The position numbers and the translations under genes were made by a program. Source: Bacteroidales bacterium (GTDB lineage Bacteria; Bacteroidota; Bacteroidia; Bacteroidales; AUK083). From it: a stretch of 56,999 bases of DNA. The stretch lies in assembly GCA_021158345.1 (NCBI GenBank), contig JAGGUV010000097.1, forward strand, positions 1 through 56,999, in the 5' to 3' direction. Of this stretch, positions 27,333 through 37,653 are shown one piece after another (position 1 is the first letter of the stretch; every line of letters starts with the position of its first letter). Under the pieces are notes generated by a model, which did not search any database, was not told where the DNA came from, and saw nothing but the letters and a program-made list of their open reading frames with translations.

Positions 27333-27626
27333 ATGGATGAAAAAATAAATAAAATTATTAAGCAAAAAGATTATTCTTTTAGCCCTTATTTTGCTGATAA
27401 AATTATTGACAAAGTTAATGAGCTTAATAATAAAAGGTTTGTTTTCAGTGATTTGTTTATATCATTACCTTTATTATTAAAAAGGGTTTATTTGTTGGGA
27501 TTTGCTGCAATAATTATATTATTATTAGTTGCTTATTTTTTACAAGGAGATTTTTTAAGTACATATTTTGGACTTGAAAATGTCTCCACTGATGATTTGA
27601 TAGCTTATACAATTTATAACTTTTAA
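27333..27626 (+). CDS. Small single-TM protein, possible anti-sigma component
   Basis: 97 aa, 10 bp after the sigma gene; one TM helix VYLLGFAAIIILLLVAYFL. Confidence 0.55.
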   Translation: MDEKINKIIKQKDYSFSPYFADKIIDKVNELNNKRFVFSDLFISLPLLLKRVYLLGFAAIIILLLVAYFLQGDFLSTYFGLENVSTDDLIAYTIYNF

Positions 27627-27676
27627 AAAAATTAACAACGGGATATTAATATATCCTTGATATAAAAAGACAGAAA

Positions 27677-28072
27677 ATGAAAAAAAAATCAAAATCAATA
27701 TTGATAATTGTGATAACCTTAGTGATAGGCTTTATCCTGGGAGTTTTTTCTACATCACAATATTTGCATTATAAAAGAGAAAAGCTTTTTAGACGTAGCC
27801 CTGAAAAGGTCTTTAAGGAAAGATTTATAAGGGATTTTAAACCCAGTGATAAACAAATGAAACTTATAAATCCTATACTTGAAAAATATTCCAAGCGCGG
27901 AAGAACTATAAGTGAGACTTTTGGCAAAGAGTTTAAACTTATGCGCGATTCTTTTAATACTGAAATTGAACCTGTTCTTACTGAATCACAAAAAAAGAAA
28001 TTAAAGGAGATTAATGAAAGAAGAAGAAAATATTGGCAAAATAGAAGAAAAAATAAAAACGTAAAAAAGTAA
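27677..28072 (+). CDS. Spy/CpxP-like (heavy-metal-sensor-like) membrane-anchored protein
   Basis: 131 aa; N-terminal TM, helical FKPSDKQMKLINPILEKYSKRG...FNTEIEPVLTESQKKKLKEINERRR. Confidence 0.6.
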   Translation: MKKKSKSILIIVITLVIGFILGVFSTSQYLHYKREKLFRRSPEKVFKERFIRDFKPSDKQMKLINPILEKYSKRGRTISETFGKEFKLMRDSFNTEIEPVLTESQKKKLKEINERRRKYWQNRRKNKNVKK

Positions 28073-28116
28073 AAAAAATTGAGGAAGATTCTGCTAAAAA
28101 AAAATAAAGGAAATTT

Positions 28117-29754
28117 GTGAAAAAAAATATATCGTTAATATTAATTATTTTTCTTTTTTATTCATGCTCAAATGTTGAAAACAATAATGATAAAAGAAAA
28201 GTTTTTAAGTATAACGAATCAGCCGGAATAACATCTCTTGACCCTGCTTTTGCAAAAGACCAGGCTAATATTTGGGTGTGTAACCAAATCTATAACGGAC
28301 TTGTTCAGCTCGATGATAATCTTAATATTAAGCCATGTATTGCTAAAAAATGGGAAATTTCTGACAAGGGTTTGAAATATGTTTTTTATTTAAGAGACGA
28401 TGTTTTTTTTCATGGTAATAATAAGATTTTTAAAAAGGGTAGGAGAGTTGTAGCCAAAGATTTTGAATATAGTTTTAAACGTTTAGCAGATAAAAAGCTT
28501 GCCTCACCAGGTGCCTGGGTGTTTAATAATGTCTTGAAAAATAATGATGAATATTATTTTAAAGCTGAAAATGATACAACTTTGGTAATCAGACTAAAAC
28601 AAGCTTTCCCTCCTTTTCTCGGTATTTTATCAATGCAATATTGTTCGGTTATTCCTCACGAAGCTGTTGAAGTTTTTGGAAAGGATTTTAGCAGAAACCC
28701 TGTTGGCACAGGACCTTTTTATTTGAAAATGTGGGAAGAAGGTGTTAAAATGGTTTTGTTGAAAAACAATAATTATTTTGAATTTGACAAAAATAACAGA
28801 TTGCCTTATCTTGATGCTGTTTCAATAAGTTTTGTTATTGACAAACAAATTGCTTTCCTCGAATTTGTAAAGGGAAACCTGGATTTTATGTCAGGAATAG
28901 CACCTGATTATAAAGATGAATTATTATCCCGTTCAGGTAAATTAAATCCTAAATATAAGGACAAAATCAAAATGATTTCTATGCCGTATTTAAATACTGA
29001 ATATCTTGGTATTTTAGTTGACACTTCATTAGAATCAGACAAAAATCGTCCTTTAAAAACAAAAGCTATCAGACAAGCTATTAATTATGGCTTTGACAGA
29101 AAAAAAATGATAAAATATCTGAGAAACAACATTGGTTCTCCTGGTGTTTACGGCATTATACCTCTTGGCTTACCATGTTTTGACACATCCAAAATGATTG
29201 GCTATGAATATAATCCTGCTATGGCTAAAAAATTACTCCTTAACTCCGGCTATAAAAATATTGATGATATTCCTGAAATAACTTTATCGACAACTTCTTC
29301 GTATATTGATTTATGTCAATATATTCAGCATCAACTCAACTCTTTAGGTTTGAAAATTAATATTGAAGTTAATCCTCCTGCTACTTTGCGTGAAATGATT
29401 TCGCAGAGCAAACTGGAGTTTTTCAGAGGCTCGTGGATTGCTGATTATCCTGATGCTGAAAATTATCTGTCGCTTTTTTATTCTAAGAATTTTTGTCCCA
29501 AAGGTCCCAATTATACTCATTTTGCCAATAATAAATTTGACTCTCTGTATCTCAAAGCTCAACAAACTGTTAACGATTCTTTGCGATATAAATATTATAT
29601 TCAGATGAGTAATTTAGTAATGGAAGAGGCTCCTGTTGTAATTTTATATTATGACAAAGTCTTGCGTTTTACTCAGAAAAACATCTCTAACCTTGGTGTT
29701 AATCCGTTAAATTTGCTTATTCTGAAAAAGACACGAAAATTGGATACTCATTAA
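28117..29754 (+). CDS. ABC transporter substrate-binding lipoprotein, family 5 (peptide/OppA-like)
   Basis: 545 aa; lipobox FYSCSN; ITSLDPAFAKDQANIWVCNQIYNGLVQLDDNLNIKPCIAKKWEIS, ANNKFDSLYLKAQQ; GTG start. Confidence 0.9.
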   Translation: MKKNISLILIIFLFYSCSNVENNNDKRKVFKYNESAGITSLDPAFAKDQANIWVCNQIYNGLVQLDDNLNIKPCIAKKWEISDKGLKYVFYLRDDVFFHGNNKIFKKGRRVVAKDFEYSFKRLADKKLASPGAWVFNNVLKNNDEYYFKAENDTTLVIRLKQAFPPFLGILSMQYCSVIPHEAVEVFGKDFSRNPVGTGPFYLKMWEEGVKMVLLKNNNYFEFDKNNRLPYLDAVSISFVIDKQIAFLEFVKGNLDFMSGIAPDYKDELLSRSGKLNPKYKDKIKMISMPYLNTEYLGILVDTSLESDKNRPLKTKAIRQAINYGFDRKKMIKYLRNNIGSPGVYGIIPLGLPCFDTSKMIGYEYNPAMAKKLLLNSGYKNIDDIPEITLSTTSSYIDLCQYIQHQLNSLGLKINIEVNPPATLREMISQSKLEFFRGSWIADYPDAENYLSLFYSKNFCPKGPNYTHFANNKFDSLYLKAQQTVNDSLRYKYYIQMSNLVMEEAPVVILYYDKVLRFTQKNISNLGVNPLNLLILKKTRKLDTH

Positions 29755-29878
29755 AAAAATACGATTATCTAAAACTTTATCGGTTACCTGTCTATAATAT
29801 TTCCACCTTTTCAATAATAAAATAGATTTTTTCCCCGAATTTTTTAATTGTTCAATTTAAAATATGTATTTTTGATTT

Positions 29879-30421
29879 ATGTTTACTAAATTAAAAAAAA
29901 TTGGCGGAGAATATATTCTGAATAAAGAGTTTAAAAAAAATCATAGAAGTAAATTTTTTCAGAATATTAATGATATTAAAAGTATAGCTATTCTTTTTAA
30001 TATCAATAACGAAGAAGAATATAAGAACATATTAAAAATTGCAAAGACATTTCGAGCAGAGAAAAAAACTGTCTATATTGTTTCTTTTGTAAATGAAAAA
30101 GTAATTCCAAATTATATTACTCCAACCATTAATTTTGATGTAATTACATTAAAAAACCTTAATTTTTTTAATATACCAAAAAATAATTTTATTAATGATT
30201 TTATTAATAATGAATATGACCTATTAATAGATTTGAGCAATGATAATAATTTTATTTTTAAATATTTATTAGCTCTATCAAAGGCAAAATTAAAAATAGG
30301 CGATTTTTCTGAAGAAAAAAAAATGTATCTTGATCTAATGATTAAGAATACTGATAAAAAAGATGTGAAATTATTTGTAGAAAATATTAAACACTATTTA
30401 ACTGTTTTAAAAAAAATATAA
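29879..30421 (+). CDS. DUF6913-like hypothetical protein upstream of dapA
   Basis: 180 aa; ENIKHYLTVLKKI at C-terminus, gene 3 bp before dapA. Confidence 0.6.
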   Translation: MFTKLKKIGGEYILNKEFKKNHRSKFFQNINDIKSIAILFNINNEEEYKNILKIAKTFRAEKKTVYIVSFVNEKVIPNYITPTINFDVITLKNLNFFNIPKNNFINDFINNEYDLLIDLSNDNNFIFKYLLALSKAKLKIGDFSEEKKMYLDLMIKNTDKKDVKLFVENIKHYLTVLKKI

Positions 30422-30424
30422 GAG

Positions 30425-31318
30425 ATGAAAACTATACTAAAAGGAACAGGAGTAGCACTAATAACTCCATTTAGAAGATACGGGACAGTAGATTTTAATT
30501 CATTAAACAGATTAATAGAAAATGTGATAGATAATGGAGTAGATTTTCTTGTAGTAATGGGAACTACAGGCGAAGCTGCTACTTTATCGGAAGATGAAAG
30601 AAATGCTATAATTAGTTTTACTGTTGAAAATGTAAATAAAAGACTCCCAATAGTTCTTGGTGTTGGAGGGAATAATACTCAACATATTGTTGATGTATTA
30701 AAATCTGATGGTTTTAATGGAGTAGATGCTATTTTGTCTGTGGCACCGTATTATAATAAGCCCGGACAGAAAGGGATTTATTCGCATTACAAAGCAATAG
30801 CTGCTGCAAGCCATTTACCTGTTATTTTATATAATGTTCCCGGAAGAACAAGTGTAAACATTGAGGCAGATACATGTCTTAAACTTGCTAATGATTTTGA
30901 TAATATTATTGGAATAAAAGAAGCCTCGGGAAATATTTCTCAGTGTATGCAGATTTTAAAAAATCGTCCTAAAGATTTTCTATTGTTTTCAGGTGATGAT
31001 TTATTAACTTATCCTTTGATGGCTCTTGGTGCTGATGGAGTTATTTCTGTTGTTGCAAATGCTTTGCCTAAGCAATTCTCTGATATGGTTAATCTTATGC
31101 TTAAGAAAAATTATAATGATGCTCTTAAAATTCATTATAAACTTATTGATTTTATAAATTTACTTTTTGTGGAAGGCAATCCTGCCGGTGTTAAAGCTGC
31201 TCTTGAAATTCTTGGATTAATTAATAATAACTTACGCCTCCCTCTTACTAAAGTTAGTAAATTAACTTATTCTAATCTTTCTAATAGTATTAAAGAAATA
31301 TTAGATTCTGAAAAATAA
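30425..31318 (+). CDS. dapA: 4-hydroxy-tetrahydrodipicolinate synthase
   Basis: GTGVALITPF, VVMGTTGEAATLSEDE, PYYNKPGQKGIYSHYKAIA, LYNVPGRT, GIKEASGN. Confidence 0.96.
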   Translation: MKTILKGTGVALITPFRRYGTVDFNSLNRLIENVIDNGVDFLVVMGTTGEAATLSEDERNAIISFTVENVNKRLPIVLGVGGNNTQHIVDVLKSDGFNGVDAILSVAPYYNKPGQKGIYSHYKAIAAASHLPVILYNVPGRTSVNIEADTCLKLANDFDNIIGIKEASGNISQCMQILKNRPKDFLLFSGDDLLTYPLMALGADGVISVVANALPKQFSDMVNLMLKKNYNDALKIHYKLIDFINLLFVEGNPAGVKAALEILGLINNNLRLPLTKVSKLTYSNLSNSIKEILDSEK

Positions 31319-31372
31319 ATTTTTGAATCATTGAAAATAATGTTAAGACAGAATTTATTATATTAAATTATT

Positions 31373-33700
31373 ATGAAAAAATTACTTATAACTTTATTAT
31401 TTGTACTGTTATTATTTAATGCTTTCTCTCAAAATAATAATGTCCCACAGGAAAATCATTTAAATAATATTTTTAAAGAATTAGGGGAAACTTATTTTAA
31501 ATTTAAAATTCAAACAAAGAAAGATATCCCGTATTTGTCAAAAATAATTTCTATTGATAATATTAAAGATAATTATATTTATGCATATGCTAATAAAAAG
31601 GAATTTACTGAATTTTTGAAATTAAATTATAAATATACAATATTACCTCACCCGCGAATTCAAGGTGATGTAAATATGCTAAATTGGGAAGAAATACAAA
31701 AACGTAAGGACTGGGATTATTACCCTACTTACGAAGCATACGAATCTATGATGTATCAGTTTGAAGCAGACCATCCTGATATTTGTAAAATTTATACTAT
31801 TGCTACTCTACAAAGTGGCAGAAAATTATTAGTTGCAAAAATTTCTGATAATATTAATCAATCGGAAGATGAACCTGAATTTTTTTATACAGGTCAGATG
31901 CATGGTGATGAAATAGTGTGTTATATTTTGTTTTTGCATTTGATTGATTATCTTACAACTAATTATGGTAATATTCCTAAAGTTACAAATTTGGTTAATA
32001 ATATTGAGATATGGATAAATCCCCTTGCCAATCCTGATGGGACATATCACGGTGGTAATAATACTGTTAACGGTGCAATAAGGTATAATGCAAATTATGT
32101 TGATTTAAACAGAAATTTTCCTGATCCTGAAGATGGACCTCATCCTGATGGAAATGAATGGCAACCCGAGACAGAGGCTTTTATGTCGTTTGCTAATGCT
32201 CATAATTTTGTTATGTCCGCTAATACTCACTCTGGTGCTGAATTAGTTAATTATCCATGGGATACATGGAGCAAGCTTCATGCTGATAATGACTGGTGGT
32301 ATTATGTGTCACGACAATATGCTGACACTATACACGCTTATTCACCCAGTGGTTATTTTACAGGTCAGAATAACGGTGTTACTAATGGCTATCAATGGTA
32401 CACTATAAATGGCGGAAGACAGGATTATATGAATTATTTCCAACATTGCAGGGAGTTTACTGTTGAACAATCAAATGTTAAAATGCTTAATGCAAATCAG
32501 CTGCAGCAACATTGGGAATATAATTATAGGTCGTTTTTAGACTATTTGCAAGAATCTTTGTATGGTATCAGGGGAATAATTACAGACTCAATAACAGGAC
32601 AGCCTCTCAGAGCCAAGGTCTTTGTTTTGCAACATGATGTTGACAGCTCTTTTGTTTATTCTTCTTTGCCTGTGGGAAATTATCACAGACCTATCTCTCA
32701 GGGAATTTATTCTTTAAAGTTTTCTGCTCCAGGATATTTTGATAGAATTATTAATAATGTTTCTGTGTCAAATAAAGAAATTACAGTATTAAATATTAAA
32801 ATGGAATCCAGTGAATTAATTGCTGATTTTTCTGCTGATAAAACATTAATAAAACCAGGTGAAAGTATCAATTTTACAGACAATTCTTATGGAGATCCTA
32901 TTAGCTGGCTTTGGTCGTTTGAAGGTGGTACACCTGAGACATCATCTATTCAAAATCCTTTGGATATTGTTTACAATGATACTGGCAGCTTTTCGGTTTC
33001 TTTAACAGTTTATAATGAAAACGGCTTAAATAATACTATCACCAAAAATAATTATATCTCTGTGAAGAATTGGTATAATATGTCTAATTCCATTGAAAAT
33101 TGTTGCTCTGGAACTTTCTACGATTCAGGTGGTGAAAATTCTAATTATTCTGATTACGAAGATTATACTATGACTTTTTATCCAAAAGATGAAAATAAAA
33201 AATTAGTCTTTGACTTTATTGATTTTAATGTAGAATATCAAAGTAATTGTAATTATGATTTTTTGAATATTTATGATGGTATTAATACATCATCAGTCTT
33301 GATAGGCAAATATTGTGGCACTAATTCTCCAGGTATTGTTAAAGCTACTAATAGTTTTGGAGCTTTAACATTTGTTTTTCATTCTGACGGAGCTGAAAAT
33401 AAAACGGGTTGGAAAGCTAATATCAGTTGTGATACAGGTGTAGGAATAAATAATTTTTCTGATGATAATAATATCTCAATATTTCCTAATCCAATATCTG
33501 AAAATCAGTCTTTGATTATTAAATCCGATATCTTAATTAATGAAGTATCTGTTTTTAATGTTTTTGGTGAAAAGATTTTTTCTGATAATTTTTCTGATAA
33601 TAATCTGAAAATTAATTTAAAGAATATTAAAACAGGTATTTATTTTATAAAAATTAAAACATCAAAAGGATATAGTTTGAAAAAATTGGTAGTATTTTAA
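31373..33700 (+). CDS. M14 zinc carboxypeptidase with CarboxypepD_reg, PKD, CUB-like and T9SS type A sorting domains
   Basis: FFYTGQMHGDEIVCYILFLHLIDYL, NPDGTYHGGN, NANYVDLNRNFPDPEDG; PKD TDNSYGDPISWLWSFEGGTPETSS; C-terminal FPNPISENQSLIIKSD...GIYFIKIKTSKGYSLKKLVVF. Confidence 0.92.
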   Translation: MKKLLITLLFVLLLFNAFSQNNNVPQENHLNNIFKELGETYFKFKIQTKKDIPYLSKIISIDNIKDNYIYAYANKKEFTEFLKLNYKYTILPHPRIQGDVNMLNWEEIQKRKDWDYYPTYEAYESMMYQFEADHPDICKIYTIATLQSGRKLLVAKISDNINQSEDEPEFFYTGQMHGDEIVCYILFLHLIDYLTTNYGNIPKVTNLVNNIEIWINPLANPDGTYHGGNNTVNGAIRYNANYVDLNRNFPDPEDGPHPDGNEWQPETEAFMSFANAHNFVMSANTHSGAELVNYPWDTWSKLHADNDWWYYVSRQYADTIHAYSPSGYFTGQNNGVTNGYQWYTINGGRQDYMNYFQHCREFTVEQSNVKMLNANQLQQHWEYNYRSFLDYLQESLYGIRGIITDSITGQPLRAKVFVLQHDVDSSFVYSSLPVGNYHRPISQGIYSLKFSAPGYFDRIINNVSVSNKEITVLNIKMESSELIADFSADKTLIKPGESINFTDNSYGDPISWLWSFEGGTPETSSIQNPLDIVYNDTGSFSVSLTVYNENGLNNTITKNNYISVKNWYNMSNSIENCCSGTFYDSGGENSNYSDYEDYTMTFYPKDENKKLVFDFIDFNVEYQSNCNYDFLNIYDGINTSSVLIGKYCGTNSPGIVKATNSFGALTFVFHSDGAENKTGWKANISCDTGVGINNFSDDNNISIFPNPISENQSLIIKSDILINEVSVFNVFGEKIFSDNFSDNNLKINLKNIKTGIYFIKIKTSKGYSLKKLVVF

Positions 33701-33716
33701 TTTGAAAAACAATGAT

Positions 33717-33756
33717 AAAAAAACCTGATATTTAGAATAATATCAGGTTTTTTTTA
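33717..33756. terminator. Bidirectional rho-independent terminator
   Basis: AAAAAAACCTGATATT...AATATCAGGTTTTTTT. Confidence 0.88.
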
Positions 33757-33772
33757 TGCTTTAATATTTTAT

Positions 33773-35020
33773 TTAAATTTTAACATTGGCAAATTCTCCT
33801 GAAGAATATTTACCTTTTTTAAGATTTGTTTTAATATCAGAAAAAGCTTTTATGGTATATTCAACGTCTTCAATAGTATGAACTGCTGTAGGTATTAATC
33901 TTAACAAGATAACACCTTTTGGAACAACAGGATATATAACAATAGAGCAGAAGATATTATAATTCTCACGAAGATCAAGTGTGAGCTGAGTAGCTTCTGA
34001 AACTCCTCCCGAGAGATAAACCGGTGTAACTGGTGATTGAGTATTACCAATATTTAATCCTGCATTTCTTAAACCTTGCTGAAGGGCATTAACAATTATC
34101 CAGAGTTTTTTCTTGTATTCAGGATTGGTTCTGATTAATTCGAGTCTTTTTAAAGCCCCAAAAACCATTGGCATAGGTAGTGATTTGGCAAAAGTTTGCG
34201 AACGCATATTATATCTTAAATATTGAACAACTTCTTTTTTACTGCCGACAAAAGCTCCAATACCTGCCATTGACTTGGCAAAAGTGGCAAAATATACATC
34301 TATTTTATCCTGAACACCTAATTCTTCACCTGTACCTGCTCCTGTTTTTCCCATAGTACCAAACCCATGTGCATCGTCAACTAAAAGTCTGAAATTATAT
34401 TTTTCTTTTAAATTTGTTATGCCTATTAAATCTCCCAAATCGCCTGACATACCATAAACACCTTCGGTGATTACAAGAATTCCTCCATGAGTTTCATCAG
34501 TAATTTTTTTAGCTCTTTGTAATTGTTTCTCTAAGTTTTCAATATTATTATGAGGATAAACAAATCTTTTTCCCATATGAAGTCTTAGTCCATCAATAAT
34601 ACAAGCATGAGCTTCAGAATCATAAACAACAACATCTCTTCTGTCAACTAAAGAGTCTATTATTGATACCATACCCTGATATCCATAATTTAAAAGGAAT
34701 ACATCTTCCTTTTTAACAAAATTAGCCAGCTCGTTTTCAAGTTGTTCGTGATATTTTGTCTGCCCTGACATCATTCTGGCTCCCATGGGATAAGCAAGCC
34801 CCCATTGTTTGCATGCATCAGCATCTGCTTTTCTTACTATAGGATCGTTTGCTAATCCCAGATAATTGTTAATACTCCAAACTAATTGTTTTTTACCTTG
34901 AAAAATCATTTTGTTTGAAATTTCCCCTTCTAATTTTGGAAAAGAAAAATATCCGTGCGATTGTTTTGAATATTTGCCTAAAGGCCCCGGATTGTTGATT
35001 ATCTTATTAAAAATGTCCAC
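33773..35020 (-). CDS. Alpha-oxoamine synthase family aminotransferase (probable serine palmitoyltransferase)
   Basis: WSINNYLGLANDP, LNYGYQGMVSIIDSL, DSEAHACIIDG, LLVDDAHGFGTMGKTGAGTGEELG, FATFAKSMAGIGAFV. Confidence 0.85.
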   Translation of the reverse strand: MDIFNKIINNPGPLGKYSKQSHGYFSFPKLEGEISNKMIFQGKKQLVWSINNYLGLANDPIVRKADADACKQWGLAYPMGARMMSGQTKYHEQLENELANFVKKEDVFLLNYGYQGMVSIIDSLVDRRDVVVYDSEAHACIIDGLRLHMGKRFVYPHNNIENLEKQLQRAKKITDETHGGILVITEGVYGMSGDLGDLIGITNLKEKYNFRLLVDDAHGFGTMGKTGAGTGEELGVQDKIDVYFATFAKSMAGIGAFVGSKKEVVQYLRYNMRSQTFAKSLPMPMVFGALKRLELIRTNPEYKKKLWIIVNALQQGLRNAGLNIGNTQSPVTPVYLSGGVSEATQLTLDLRENYNIFCSIVIYPVVPKGVILLRLIPTAVHTIEDVEYTIKAFSDIKTNLKKGKYSSGEFANVKI

Positions 35021-35295
35021 AATATATGTTTTTTTGTTATTAAAAATTAATTTACAAATTTATAAAATTAATTTTTAACACAAAAAAAGAAATATTAAAT
35101 AATAAAATCAAACAATTTGAGTTATTTTAAAAACTTGATGTTTAGGAGATTTCTGTTAATTTATTAATGTTGAATAAAAAAAATTTTTCTTATTATATCT
35201 TTAATATTATAATCTTTAGTAAAATATCATACTATTATTTTGGTTTTCGATAAAAAAAATAATGATAGTTTTATAAAAAATTATATTTTTGCAAA

Positions 35296-36096
35296 ATGCT
35301 AAAAAAAGTAATTAATATATCTATTATTGTATTAATAATTAGTTTATTTTCATCTTGTAGTAGTTATCAAAAATTACTTAAGAGTGAAGATGATGCTTTA
35401 AAATATGAAAAGGCTATTTCATATTATAATGATGGAAATTATTATAAAGCTCTGCAATTGTTTGATCAATTAGTAACAGTGTACAGAGGAACAAGTAAAG
35501 CTGAAAAAATTTATTATTATTATGCTAACTGTTATTATCAGCAAAAAGATTATGTTCTTGCAAATTATTATTTTAATCGATATGCTAAAAATTATCCTAA
35601 AAGTCCTTTAACAGAGGAATGTTATTTTATGGCTGCATATTGTAAATTTCTCGATTCGCCGGCTTATAATCTTGATCAAGAGAGTACTTATGATGCTATT
35701 AAAGAGCTTCAGCTGTTTGTAAACAGGTATCCAAATAGCGATAGAGTAGAAGAATGTAATAAATATCTTGATATTTTAAGAGATAAGCTTGAGAAAAAAG
35801 ATTATAATATTGCAAAGTTATATTATAATATGTCAGAATATAAATCTGCGATTTGTGCTTTTAATAATCTTTTAAAGACATATCCTGACTCTAAGCATAA
35901 GGAAGAAATATTATTATATTTGATGAAAACATATTATTATTATGCAAATAATAGTATTACTTCAAAAAAGAAGTCGAGATATCAATCAGCGGAAGATGCT
36001 TATAACAGTCTTATAACATTATTCCCTACAACTAAATATATCAAAAGTGCAAACACAATACATAATAATATTTTAAAAGAACTTAAACAATTATAA
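35296..36096 (+). CDS. bamD: Outer membrane protein assembly factor BamD
   Basis: Lipobox LFSSCSSYQKLLKSED; TPR repeats YYNDGNYYKALQLFDQLVTVYRGTSKAEKIYYYYANCYYQQKDYVLANYYFNRYAKNYPKSP. Confidence 0.92.
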   Translation: MLKKVINISIIVLIISLFSSCSSYQKLLKSEDDALKYEKAISYYNDGNYYKALQLFDQLVTVYRGTSKAEKIYYYYANCYYQQKDYVLANYYFNRYAKNYPKSPLTEECYFMAAYCKFLDSPAYNLDQESTYDAIKELQLFVNRYPNSDRVEECNKYLDILRDKLEKKDYNIAKLYYNMSEYKSAICAFNNLLKTYPDSKHKEEILLYLMKTYYYYANNSITSKKKSRYQSAEDAYNSLITLFPTTKYIKSANTIHNNILKELKQL

Positions 36097-36100
36097 TTAT

Positions 36101-36442
36101 ATGGTGGGTTATAAAAAAATTAAATGCGAGAAAACTACTGTTACAAGAAAACTTTCTGATTTTAATACAAAAACAGGAAATATTTATGAAACAGTTGCTG
36201 CATTATCAAAGAGAGCAAATCAAATATCAAGTGAATTAAAAGAAGAATTAATTAAAAAGATTTCTGAATTTGCTTCTACAACTGATAATTTAGAAGAGAT
36301 TTTTGAAAACAGAGAACAAATAGAGATAGCAAAATATTATGAACGTTTGCCAAAACCTACATTAATTGCTATTCACGAGTATCTCGAAAATGAGCTTTAT
36401 TATAGAAATCCTCATAAAGATGCCGAAGGTCGTTTAATTTAA
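36101..36442 (+). CDS. rpoZ: DNA-directed RNA polymerase omega subunit-like protein (Bacteroidota type)
   Basis: TGNIYETVAALSKRANQISSELKEELIKKI...EYLENELYYRNP; between bamD and coaBC. Confidence 0.8.
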   Translation: MVGYKKIKCEKTTVTRKLSDFNTKTGNIYETVAALSKRANQISSELKEELIKKISEFASTTDNLEEIFENREQIEIAKYYERLPKPTLIAIHEYLENELYYRNPHKDAEGRLI

Positions 36443-36448
36443 AAAAAT

Positions 36449-37648
36449 ATGCTTAAAGGGAAAAAAATTCTTATTGGAGTAACTGCCAGTATTGCTGCAT
36501 ACAAGGCCATTTATTTAGTCAGGCTATTTATTAAAGAAGGTGCAGAGGTACAGGTTGTTATGACTCCGAATGCTAAGGATTTTGTTACTCCTTTGACATT
36601 ATCGGCTTTATCAAATCGTCCTGTATTAATTGAGCCTTTTAATCCTGACGATGGTGAGTGGAACAGTCATGTTGACTTAGGTAACTGGGCTGATATTATG
36701 ATTGTTGCACCTGCATCTGCTAATACATTGGCAAAAATGGCTAATGGTATTGCTGATAATTTGTTGCTAGCAACTTTTCTTGCTGCAAAGTGTCCTGTGT
36801 TTTTTGCTCCTGCTATGGACTTGGATATGTATAAACATCCTGCAACACAGAACAATGTAAAAAAGCTTATTGCTGATGGCTTTAATCTTATTGATAGTTC
36901 TGCCGGTGAGCTGGCTAGCGGTTTGGTAGGTCAGGGTCGTTTACAGGAACCTGAAATTATACTCCAGATTATTAAAGAGTTTTTTGCGAAAAAAAATGAT
37001 TTAAAAGGGAAAAATATTTTAATCACTGCCGGACCTACTTATGAAAATATCGACCCCGTTCGCTTTATTGGTAATTATTCTTCGGGTTTAATGGGCTTTT
37101 CTATTGCTAAAGAAGCTGTTAGCAGAGGTGGTAATGTTACTCTGGTCTCAGGCCCTGTTAATTTGAATATTGATTCTGTTAACAGAATTGATGTTGTTAA
37201 TGCTGACCAAATGTATAATGCTTGTCTTGAGAATTATTCCAAGGCTGATATTATTATTATGGCTGCTGCTGTTGCTGACTATACACCTATTAATTGCGAG
37301 AATTCTAAAATTAAAAAATATAAATCAAAGCTTTCTATTGATTTAAAACCTACTGTTGATATTTTATCTAAATTAGGTGAACTTAAATCTGATAAACAAA
37401 TTTTAGTGGGTTTTGCTCTGGAAACAGACAATGAGATTGAGAATGCTAAAAGTAAACTGAAAAAGAAAAATCTTGATTTTATAGTTTTAAATTCTCTTAA
37501 AGATAAAGGTGCAGGTTTTAAATATGATACTAATAAAATTTCTATTATTGATATTAATGATAACATTCAAAATTTTGAATTAAAATCAAAAAAAGATGTT
37601 GCCGTTGATATTATAGATAAATTAGTTGAGTATATAAATTCACATTAA
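36449..37648 (+). CDS. coaBC: Bifunctional phosphopantothenoylcysteine decarboxylase / phosphopantothenate-cysteine ligase
   Basis: ILIGVTASIAAYKAIYLVRLF, PAMDLDMYKHPATQNNV, ITAGPTYENIDPVRFIGNYSSGLMGFSIAKEA. Confidence 0.96.
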   Translation: MLKGKKILIGVTASIAAYKAIYLVRLFIKEGAEVQVVMTPNAKDFVTPLTLSALSNRPVLIEPFNPDDGEWNSHVDLGNWADIMIVAPASANTLAKMANGIADNLLLATFLAAKCPVFFAPAMDLDMYKHPATQNNVKKLIADGFNLIDSSAGELASGLVGQGRLQEPEIILQIIKEFFAKKNDLKGKNILITAGPTYENIDPVRFIGNYSSGLMGFSIAKEAVSRGGNVTLVSGPVNLNIDSVNRIDVVNADQMYNACLENYSKADIIIMAAAVADYTPINCENSKIKKYKSKLSIDLKPTVDILSKLGELKSDKQILVGFALETDNEIENAKSKLKKKNLDFIVLNSLKDKGAGFKYDTNKISIIDINDNIQNFELKSKKDVAVDIIDKLVEYINSH

Positions 37649-37653
37649 TTTAA

